From the NCBI RefSeq assembly GCF_000611645.1, contig NW_014012354.1:1-11937 (forward strand): 11,937 bases of DNA. Reading direction: 5' to 3'. The DNA comes from Monoraphidium neglectum. Its lineage: Eukaryota > Chlorophyta > Chlorophyceae > Sphaeropleales > Selenastraceae. Below are positions 1 through 7,234 of this stretch, one piece after another. The position numbers and the translations under genes are program-made. The notes under the pieces are model-generated. The model did no database searches and was not told the DNA's origin. It saw only the letters and a list, made by a program, of their open reading frames with translations. Every line of letters begins with the position of its first letter. The first letter of the stretch is position 1.

Positions 1-108
1 GGGCGGGGCGTCAAGGCGTGGGACGTAGCTGACCTAGAAAGGGCTGAGGCAGAATACCAGGCGTTGGAGGCCGAATTCAAAGCCGAGATAGGGCTGATCA
101 CTGCTTGA
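1..108 (+). CDS. C-terminal end of an unidentified protein (partial, 5' end outside window)
   Basis: Frame 1 is open from the first base to a TGA at 106-108 and gives 35 residues. The stretch is charged and alternates Ala/Glu/Leu (for example AEAEYQALEAEFKAEIG), as in an amphipathic or coiled-coil helix, and it ends GLITA. A long 3' region with TGTAA words follows, as expected after a green-algal stop codon. Part of the first few bases could be intron, because the upstream splice junction is not visible. I do not recognise the family and the fragment is too short to name. It lies upstream of HEMA on the same strand, with 855 nt between its stop and the HEMA ATG. Confidence 0.55.
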   Translation, partial: GRGVKAWDVADLERAEAEYQALEAEFKAEIGLITA

Positions 109-376
109 GGGTGTCTTTTTTCGAGTTTGTGTCGCGATTTTGGGGTTGCGAGTTTGGGCGGGCGCAGCAGCGCTCGTCCCACGCCCATGCCGGCCGCTGG
201 CATGCGCAGGGGCGAGCGGGGTTTGCGGCCAGCGCGCTGGTTGGGCTGCCGTCGCGGCGCAGGCGTGGCGGGGCGCTCACCGCGCTGTGGAGTTGGCGAA
301 GGGCGTGCGTGCACACCCGTCGACTCGCGTTTCGGGGCGTGGTCCAGAGCACACCCTGGTGCTGGGGTACCCACGG

Positions 377-458
377 TGTAACTCAGCATGCTTTGTGACA
401 AATCAAACCACATGCCATGAAATCAGGACCCTGATCTTCAGGTGTAAGCAGGGTGTAA
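377..458 (+). terminator. Cluster of three TGTAA polyadenylation words
   Basis: TGTAA occurs at 377-381, 443-447 and 454-458, about 270-350 nt after the stop codon of the upstream gene. TGTAA is the standard poly(A) signal of green algae such as Chlamydomonas and Chlorella, and a 3' UTR of this length is typical for them. The last two copies sit in a short direct repeat (GGTGTAAGC, twice, 11 nt apart). They are likely the 3' end of the upstream transcript. Which copy is used cannot be told from sequence. Confidence 0.5.
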
Positions 459-963
459 GCTACTTTACGGGTCAAAGTACCACGGGACCGCAATGGGATA
501 TACCTGGCTGCGGTTGCTGTCCTCCAATCAAAGGACCTCCAATCGCATGCCCGGCCTGGAAACATGCCCGCCCCAGCGCGTTCCAAGCATTTTCATGCAT
601 ACGTGGCTGTCGACCAAGCCGCGCGCCCCCAGGGGGGATGCAGGTGCCGGCGCCCCGCGCATTGGTGGGCGTTATCTGTCGGCTGACCGGCGGTGACGAA
701 CGGCGACGCGCCACGGCAAACGTTCAGCAGCAAGGGCCACTGCCGCATGTATGTGGCAACGTTGATGCATCGATCACTTTTCCTGCGACCAAGTCGCCGG
801 AAGCCAGCTCGAGGGTCACGGAGTAACCCAACCGTTTCGCTCGATCTCCCGCTGATACAAGGCCCCTCAACGCGTTTCCCGGATACAATCCCAATCATTT
901 CGTATTTATCTTCCTTTTTGTGTTCATTTGAGCGTCGCTCACGCTCGCTCTGCTCCGTCCGAG
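459..963 (+). promoter_or_regulatory. Upstream region and probable 5' UTR/promoter of HEMA
   Basis: This is the roughly 505 nt between the TGTAA cluster and the HEMA start codon. No frame in it has the GC3 bias of the neighbouring exons. It must hold the HEMA promoter and 5' UTR. I see no clear TATA box near the start codon and no other motif I can name with confidence. The assignment rests on position only. Confidence 0.4.
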
Positions 964-3438
964 ATGCAGGGGGTCCGTAGCAGCACGGCACGGCAGTGCA
1001 GCCGATTCAATGGCGTCGAAGATGATTTTTCCAGGCGTCATGTGGGCCGCAGGGCCCGCGTGGTGCGGTCCCAGGCCGTGCTGCAGGCGCCCCCGGCATC
1101 GGTGACCAGCAAGATGCCAAGCAAGCATCTGGAGTCTTCTATCAAGGCGCTGGAGCAGCTGAAAATGACAGCCGTCAACCGTGAGCACCCCCGCAGGGAT
1201 CATATCTGGGGTCGGGTCGGGGTGCAGTATTCGAGCCAGGTCCACACAGCTCCCGAGGCCCCCGGGATTGCACCGCATAGTGCGTAGCGTATGCTGATTG
1301 CATACATTGACCGCGCACAGTGCTTCGGCCCCGGGCACCGACCCGCCCCCGCCGGCTGCCCTCAAACCGAGTGACGGGCAAGCGCAGCGGCGCGCCGCTC
1401 CTCTCTCCCTCTTTCGCGCCTCCCTTCCGCTCCTGCCTTTGGCGACCCCCCTGGTGCCCAAACGCCAGGCAAACACGAGTCAACCCCCCAGCCCCACCCA
1501 TGCATACGGTACACATGCAGACGCAGAACACGCACCCACCCCACGCCATCCCACGCCCAGGCTACGCCGGCGAGCACAAGCACAGCATCATCGGCATCGG
1601 CCTGACCATCCAGCACGCCCCCGTCGAGCTCCGCGAGAAGCTCGCCGTGCCGGAAGCCGAGTGGCCGCGCGCAATCGGCGAGCTCTGCGCCTTCCCCCAC
1701 ATTGAGGAGGCAGCGGTGCTGTCCACTTGCAACAGGATGGAGCTGTACGTGGTCGCCGTCAACTGGCACCGCGGCGTGCGCGAGGTCGAGGAGTGGCTCT
1801 CCCGCAGCAGCGGCGTGCCGCTCGAGGAGCTGCGCCCCTACCTCTTCCTGCTGCGCGACCGCGACGCTACGCACCACCTGCTGCGCGTCGCGGGCGGCCT
1901 GGACTCCCTCGTTATGGGGGAGGGCCAGATTCTGGCGCAGGTCAAACAGGTGGTCAAAGTCGGTCAAACCTGCCCCGGCTTCGGGCGCCAGCTGACGGGC
2001 CTGTTCAAGCAAGCGATCACCGCCGGCAAGCGCGTGCGCGCAGAGACGAGCATCAGCACGGGCAGCGTCTCCGTCAGCAGCGCGGCCGTCGAGCTGGCTC
2101 AGCTGAAGCTGCCGGGCGGCTGCTGGGACGCGGCGCGCGTCTGCATCATCGGCGCCGGGAAGATGTCGACGCTGCTGGTCAAACACCTGCTGTCCAAGGG
2201 CTGCAAGCGCGTGACCGTGGTCAACCGCAGCCTGCCGCGCGCCCAGGCGCTGGCGGTGGAGTATCCTGGCATGGACTTTGAAATCCGCCTCATGCCGGAC
2301 TTGCTGGACTGCGTCGCGGAGTCTGACGTCATCTTCGCTGCGTCGGGTGAGGCGCCGCCGCGAGGGAGCCGTATCGGCCGGAGGGGCCCCGCCTTGTCCC
2401 GGCTGCGGGGCTAGAGGGGGCCGCGGTGATAACGTGCCAGTGGGCCGGGAGGGGGGCATGCGAGGGGTAAATTTGCAGCGCGACAGGTCGCTGGTCGCCG
2501 GGCTGCGACCAGCCCGGCTCCTTGACGCTTTCAGGTATCTCGTGCGGTCGCCCATACCTCACCCAAAGCCCTCAAAAGAGCCCGCCCAAGGCCCTTGCGC
2601 GCGTCCCCTCTGCCCCTCACATCATCGCCGCACACCCCTCCCCTCCCCACCCTCACCCCACCCTCCACAGGCAGCGAGGAGGTCCTCATTCACAAGGACG
2701 ACCTGGCGTCCATGCCCCCCTCCCCCGCGGCCGTCGGCGGCGTGCGCCGCTTCGTCGACATCAGTGTGCCCCGCAACATCGCGCCATCCATCAACGAGCT
2801 CCGGGACGCGCCCGAGGGCCGCGCGGCGGTGGTGTACAACGTGGACGATCTGAAGGAAGTCGTGGCGGGCAACAAGGAGGCGCGCGCGGCGGCGGCGGCG
2901 GAGGCTGAGGTGCTGCTCAGGTGTGTGGGTGACGGCGGTAGTGGTGCAGGGGTGCCCTGGCTGCCCGGAGAATGGGGTGACCGGAGGGTTTTGCGCGGGC
3001 GCTCGCGTGCACGGGGTGTATGTTTCATCACGCGCGACAGCGGCGGCCGGCGCGGGCAGGCGCAGCTGGCGCCGCGCGGCATGCCCGCTGTGCCAGCCGC
3101 GTCTCGTGCTCGCCTTTGCTCGGGCGCTGCGTGTCCTCCTTCCACGTGTGCTCGGGCACACGCCGCCCCCAAAGCACACGCGCGCACAAACACACACACA
3201 CACACACTCACACACACACACACATACACCCCCCAAAAACATATACACGCACACTCAATCTTGTCAACCGCCCCCCCCCCAAAGGGAGGAGCAGCGCAGC
3301 TTTGAGGCGTGGCGGGACTCCCTGGAGACGGTGCCCACAATCAAGGCGCTGCGCACCAAGGCCGAGGCCATCAGGGCTGCAGAGTTTGAGAAGGCCATGG
3401 GCCGCTTCGGGGAGGGCGCCACCAAGAAGCAGCTCAAG

Positions 3439-3495
<57 letters not shown>

Positions 3496-3520
3496 TCTTT
3501 GAGAAAGAAAGAGAGAGAGG

Positions 3521-3551
<31 letters not shown>

Positions 3552-4048
3552 TGTGTGTGTGTGTTTGTGTTGACGTCCTGATTAACAGGGTCTGGCCCGG
3601 CCTATGGCGGCCCTGGCACGATAGATAGCTGAGAGGAGGCCCTCGGGGATGCAGCTGACCTGGAACGGGGATGGACGTGCGCTTTTCCGACCCGCGCGGC
3701 TGCAGGCTGGCGTACGCGCTTGCTGTCCACGGCCTTTCCTCTTTGTGCCGCTCGTGCATGCAGCTGCCCCCCCCCCATCCCCAACGCCGCACCCACCAAC
3801 GCATCACACCTACCTCACCCTCGTTCTCCGACTCGCAGGCTATTGAGGAGCTCTCAAAGGCGATCGTGAACAAGCTGCTGCACGGCCCCATGACCGCGCT
3901 GCGCTGCGACGGCACCGACCCCGACGCCGTCACCGCCACCCTCGCCAGCATGGACGCCCTCGAGCGCATGTTCGAGCTGAGCCAGGTGCAGCACGGCCCG
4001 CGGCCCCCCAAGCGCGCGCAGAGCGCGCCGGCCGGCGGCAGCAAGTGA
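964..4048 (+). CDS. HEMA: Glutamyl-tRNA reductase, chloroplast precursor (five exons)
   Basis: Exons 964-1180, 1561-2346, 2671-2920, 3285-3438 and 3839-4048 join in phase to 1617 nt, 538 residues, close to plant HEMA (about 540). The enzyme reduces glutamyl-tRNA(Glu) with NADPH to glutamate-1-semialdehyde in the stroma, the rate-limiting entry to chlorophyll and heme. Residues 1-50 are basic and acid-poor, like a transit peptide. [13 protein letters not shown] (62-74) matches the plant N-terminal regulatory segment. The catalytic domain follows, with [16 protein letters not shown] and [10 protein letters not shown], where C129 is the expected thioester cysteine. [20 protein letters not shown] is at 186-205. 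The NADPH domain has IGAGKM (269-274) and VVNRS (292-296), with FVDISVPRN (362-370) and [11 protein letters not shown] further on. The C-terminal dimer helix has [14 protein letters not shown] and [15 protein letters not shown]. The first ATG of the frame (964) is the chosen start. Junctions are GT-AG; the exon 4 acceptor (AAAG|GG) is the least standard. FLU- and heme-type control is expected from the family and is not visible here. Confidence 0.95.
1181..1560 (+). other. HEMA intron 1
   Basis: The donor is C|GTGAGC after codon phase 1 and the acceptor is GCCCAG|GC. Splicing rebuilds Arg73 and joins AVN to [15 protein letters not shown], the conserved plant HEMA order. Reading through the intron from exon 1 meets a stop at 1285-1287. 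The 3' part is C-rich and stays open in the exon 2 frame, with ATG codons at 1500 and 1515. Confidence 0.9.
2347..2670 (+). other. HEMA intron 2
   Basis: The donor is TCGG|GTGAGG and the acceptor is CTCCACAG|GCAGC. Phase 1 splicing rebuilds Gly335 and joins DVIFAASG to [11 protein letters not shown], as in plant HEMA proteins. A long C-rich, pyrimidine-biased tract (about 2580-2668) precedes the acceptor. Confidence 0.9.
2921..3284 (+). other. HEMA intron 3
   Basis: The donor is CTCAG|GTGTGT. The acceptor is read as CCCAAAG|GG just after a run of ten C (3271-3280). This phase 2 join rebuilds Arg418 and gives [20 protein letters not shown] weaker alternative is donor GAG|GTGCTG with an acceptor before CAG at 3292, which would drop six residues. 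Either way the conserved FEAWRDSLE is kept. The intron carries the CA tract. Confidence 0.75.
3191..3229 (+). repeat. (CA)n microsatellite in HEMA intron 3
   Basis: This is about 39 nt of CA dinucleotides, interrupted by single T substitutions at 3208 and 3225. It lies within 60-95 nt upstream of exon 4. It is complementary in the transcript to the GT tract just downstream of exon 4. Confidence 0.95.
3439..3492 (+). repeat. (GC)n-(GT)n alternating purine-pyrimidine tract at the exon 4 donor
   Basis: All 54 nt alternate purine and pyrimidine without a break. The tract starts with the splice donor GT itself, continues with GC repeats to 3454, then GT repeats from 3455 to 3492. Such sequences are classic candidates for left-handed (Z) DNA under negative supercoiling. 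The alternation is seen directly; Z-form adoption is inference. Confidence 0.95.
3501..3564 (+). repeat. (GA)n homopurine tract followed by (GT)n
   Basis: A near-continuous purine run occupies 3501-3551, with one C at 3522. Its second half is a pure GA repeat (about 3525-3551). A second short GT run follows at 3551-3564. Homopurine mirror-type GA runs can form triplex (H) DNA. Confidence 0.95.
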
Positions 4049-4122
4049 GCGCGCCTGCGCCTGCCCTGCGGCCTTCCAAGCGCGCTCAGAGCGCGCCGGC
4101 CGGCGGCAGCAAGTGAGCGCGC
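3997..4122 (+). repeat. 68-nt-period tandem duplication spanning the HEMA stop codon
   Basis: Positions 3997-4054 (the last coding bases, the TGA and six following bases) recur at 4065-4122. By eye 54 of 58 positions are identical; the mismatches are at 3999, 4006, 4007 and 4018. Both copies contain the AGCAAGTGAGCGCGC block around the stop. The second TGA is at 4114-4116. The 68-nt period is not a multiple of three, so the second copy lies out of frame in the 3' UTR. Confidence 0.9.
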
Positions 4123-6733
4123 GCCGACCCCGCGGCGCAGCGCCGCGCCGCGCCGCGCCGCGCCTAGCGTGGCGGCGCCGCGTCTAGCTCGAAAGAGAAG
4201 AGTCAATGTGGTTTCAAGGTGTTTGGGCACCTCCGCGCCGCACTGGTGGCGCGGCTGCCGCGTATCTGCGTGTGTGTGCTTGAATTTTGAGCGACGGGCC
4301 GCACGCGCAACTCTCGACGCCGCCGCCCTCGCGCACTTGCTGCTCACACGCTTGAATGCGTCACAGATCCCCGCGCAGCCCGCGCCACAGCAAGAGCTGA
4401 TTTCGGTGTGTCGATCGTTGGTTTGCGGCATGCGGCATGCGCTCGTTTTCCTGGGCGCACATGTGCGCGTTTTGGGCGCCTTTGCATCCTGCGCCGACCT
4501 GCGGGCCCCTTCCATCCACCGCCCCTGCTGCCGCGCCCGGGATCCCTTTTCCCAGCCAGATCCGTTAATCACTGCAATCAGTCAGGACATAGATGACAGC
4601 CCCCCTCCCACTTCTGCCCAACCCTCTGAGCCTGCATCTGGACCAGCCCGGCCGCCAAGCTACGCCAAGCGGACGGCGCCTCGGCGCGGCTGTGCACCCC
4701 CCAACCCCCTTCCCTCGAACCAGCAACCCCTCCCCCATCGCGCCCGTCTCTGGTGCCGTTTTTTGTATCATCTTTGCGCTGATCCCCAACCTCAACTGAT
4801 AGTCAACCAATGCACAGCCCTTTGTTCCATCAGCGCGCCACACTCCACTTTTCTCAGCAGCAAGGCTTGCAGAGGAAAAATCGCGTCCACACGTTGCCCT
4901 GTGCACTTTTGGCCTGACGCCTGACGCAATTTTTCCAGTAAAACTGATTATGCCTTTTGGTGAGGGGGTGGACGCCTGTCGACGTTGCGCGCGTCAGCTG
5001 CAGGCGGGTGGGCGCGCCGCAGACGCAGGTTCGGCGCGTGGGCGCACCGGACTGCGCGCCGCACGAGTCAGCGGGAGCAACGCGCACACTGTGTGGGCGG
5101 CCAGGCTGTCAGCTGCATCTGGAACAGTTAAGGCAAGGGAATGCGAGCCGAGCGCGCAAGGCTGCGGCCGATGCGGGGCATAAAGTGGTGATCCCTTCGA
5201 GGCTAGGGCAGGGAAGGGCCCTCAGTGGGGCGGCGTCACCACGCTGAGGACCCACGAGTGCGCAGCCTCGCTCGTCCGCCCAGTGCCAATCCCTGCCACG
5301 TGCGCAGCACATTCTATGGGTGCACGCAGTTGCAGGCGGGTCCAACTGGCACCTTTGCTCTCGTCATAAGCTGTTGGCTTGAAGGCTCCGGCCTGGGCAC
5401 ATTCGAGCCGCCATCGCTAGCTTCTCAAATGTGTTTGGGCTCGCAAGGCGGGCGGCGCCCGCTCCATGCGCCCCTCATACGACGCGGCTGCTGGCGCGCC
5501 GTGATGGCGACCAAGCTGGCAGAGGCGGTCGGTCCTGCGCAATCTGCGGTCTGCTGTTCGCGAGACGAGTCCGGCAAGCCGACGGAGCGAGCGGCACGAT
5601 GCATTTTACTGTGCAAGTGGGTCCCTGCTTATACCAGGTTCCATCTCATTGCGAGGCAGCAGGGTGCGGTGGTTTCACATGTGCAGCAGCGATATTCACA
5701 AGCATTGAAACAGGTGAAAAAGGGACACGTCCTGACGCATGGCAGCGCAGGTGTATGGCGCGAGGCGCGGCGAGCCAGGGCGTGTGGGCGCGCGCGCGTT
5801 CCGCCGCGACGAGCCGGCATGCGATGCTGCTGGTGCACAGCAGCAGCAGCGAATGCGGTGCAGCAGCAGGCTCGTGCGCGGGCCCGCACTGCTGCGCTCC
5901 TTCATCGGTGCCCCGAGGGCCCGCGGGCGGGCGCAGGCGCGGCCTTGTCCACAGCGTGCATGCCCGACTGGGCGCATCAAACGGAGAGGCGAGGGCGGGG
6001 GCTGTTCGTGCTGGGCCGGCTGCGCACAGAGCTGGGTGGGCCGGCGTCGCCCACAGGGTGGGCAGGCGCCTGGGGGCCGGCGTCGCAGCGGCCGCAAGTG
6101 GCTTTTAAGTGAGCACCCGCCGCGGCGGGAGGTGGGGTGGTCTGGTGACGAGGCACGCCTGCGCCATCGCGTGCTTGCGTGGGAAGGAAGGCCGTGTATG
6201 CACGCTCAAAGGCGCGCTGCACCCCTGACTGCCAAAAAAAGAAGGGGCGTGGGTGCGCGGGGCGGGGCGGGCCTGGACTAGAGACGCGGGGCGCTGCGCA
6301 GCAAAGGGCTGCGACGGCCCGCCAAGTGACGCCCAGTTATCTGGTGCGGACGCCGGCGCGAACGAGAAAGAGGAGCCCGGCAGCGGACAAGTGCAAAAAC
6401 AGGCCGTTCCAGGCCGCGAAACGACGTCCCTATGTACAAAAAAGGGGTCTTTGGGTCGTGCGTCCTGAGCCTGGGTAGTTTGACCAAGTTTGAACGCGAG
6501 AGCGACGCTCTGTCGGCGCACACAAAGGGGAGAGTTGAAGGTACACAGGGCGTCTTGCCCGCCGCCGGCTGGCGGCGGCGACGGCGTGCGGCTGCGAGCG
6601 GCCAGCGGCCAGCGACGGCCGCTCGAAAAACGCCGCTGCGGCTCGCGGGGCGCCGGCGTCGAAGCGGGGCTGCTGACGAGGGCGATGTGCAGGACGGTCG
6701 GGCGCGGAGCGCCAACGCGCTGTGCAGCGCCGC
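4049..6733. other. Long region with no supported gene, between HEMA and a minus-strand gene
   Basis: The first part must include the HEMA 3' UTR, although I find no TGTAA downstream of the stop. Open frames of 251 codons (4169-4924, +), 295 codons (5225-6112, +) and 248 codons (6851-6105, -) exist. They lack recognisable motifs and are rich in Arg, Ala, Cys and His, the usual composition of chance frames in GC-rich DNA. I also see a short CAG run near 5838-5851. I see no tRNA, no terminal inverted repeats and no transposase. Confidence 0.6.
4141..4164 (+). repeat. Pentanucleotide CGCCG repeat
   Basis: Nearly five tandem CGCCG units follow the second copy of the stop-codon duplication. The surrounding GGCGC and GCGCC words could also fold. 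The repeat lies in the probable HEMA 3' UTR. Confidence 0.85.
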
Positions 6734-7234
6734 TCAGTCGTCGTCGCCGAAAAGCCAGTCGCCGTCCGGCGGCCGCCTGCAGACGCACCACCCGGCCCCC
6801 TTCCGCCAGCACGCCTCGACGAGCGCGCGCGTGCCCGCGGCGCCCACGCACGCGCGCAGCGCGCGGCGGGAGGCCTCGAGGCCTTCACAAATCGCGGTCA
6901 GCAGGAAGGCCTCCGCTGCTGTCAGCTCTATCGTACAGCCGCGGTGCAGCATCTGCAGCACCACGGCGCGCCGCAGCGGCGGGGGCGGCGCGCGCGCCGG
7001 GGCCGCGGCGGGCGGCAGCAGGCCCGCGCGGCGGAGGCGGGCCGTCAGGGCGCGCAGCAGCGGCGGCAGCAGCGCGGCGATGAGCGCGGAAACCGCGAGG
7101 GCGAGCGCGAGCCGCGCCGCGGTGTCCAGAGCCCGAGGCATTTTGAGGGCGCCGCACGTGCCGGCAACGTCGCCCGCGTTGGCAGCCGCGAGGCGGGCCG
7201 CGGCAAGGCCGCGGGGCGGCTCCCTCGTCGTCAT
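6734..7234 (-). CDS. Small orphan membrane protein, 166 residues
   Basis: I do not recognise the family. From ATG at 7234 to TGA at 6736-6734 nearly every codon ends in G or C, as in the HEMA exons, while other frames give Arg/Gly-rich noise. Residues about 40-61 (RLALALAVSALIAALLPPLL) form one likely membrane span. A basic, Pro/Ala-rich linker follows (64-90). A globular part comes next, with LHRGCTIELTAAEAFLLTAICEGLEASRRAL (96-126), where the helix ELTAAEAFLLTAICEG is amphipathic. The tail has several Cys and Trp (ACWRKGAGWCVCRR) and ends in acidic FGDDD. A second ATG at 7141 sits in a better context (A at -3) and would give 135 residues starting just before the span. It could also be the last exon of a longer gene, since CAG lies directly before the first ATG. 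It faces HEMA tail to tail. Confidence 0.55.
   Translation of the reverse strand: MTTREPPRGLAAARLAAANAGDVAGTCGALKMPRALDTAARLALALAVSALIAALLPPLLRALTARLRRAGLLPPAAAPARAPPPPLRRAVVLQMLHRGCTIELTAAEAFLLTAICEGLEASRRALRACVGAAGTRALVEACWRKGAGWCVCRRPPDGDWLFGDDD

Larger units (their letters stand above)
3439..3838 (+). other. HEMA intron 4
   Basis: The donor CTCAAG|GTGCGC follows a complete codon (Lys469). The acceptor is CTCGCAG|GCTATT. Phase 0 splicing joins TKKQLK to [17 protein letters not shown], the expected C-terminal dimerisation helix. The first quarter is almost entirely simple repeat. The rest is ordinary GC-rich sequence with a C-rich tract before the acceptor. Confidence 0.9.

Noticed and set aside
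1362..2555. 397-codon minus-strand frame antisense to HEMA exon 2
   Set aside because: This is the mirror of strong GC3 bias in exon 2. The sense strand carries the unmistakable glutamyl-tRNA reductase motifs.
3208..4572. 454-codon minus-strand frame antisense to HEMA exons 4 and 5
   Set aside because: It reads through microsatellites as His-Thr and Ser-Leu repeats and is antisense to well-supported HEMA exons. It is a shadow frame.
4169..4924. 251-codon plus-strand open frame after HEMA
   Set aside because: It starts at a GTG inside the probable HEMA 3' UTR, shows no motif and lacks the codon bias of the HEMA exons.
5225..6112. 295-codon plus-strand open frame
   Set aside because: The composition is Arg/Ala/Cys/Gly-rich without domains, and other frames at the same place are also open over hundreds of bases. 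There is no clear splice or start context, so it fits a chance frame in GC-rich DNA.
6105..6851. 248-codon minus-strand frame overlapping the small membrane protein gene
   Set aside because: Where it overlaps, it is in a different frame from the GC3-biased one and reads Arg/Ala/Pro-rich. Elsewhere it lacks any recognisable segment.
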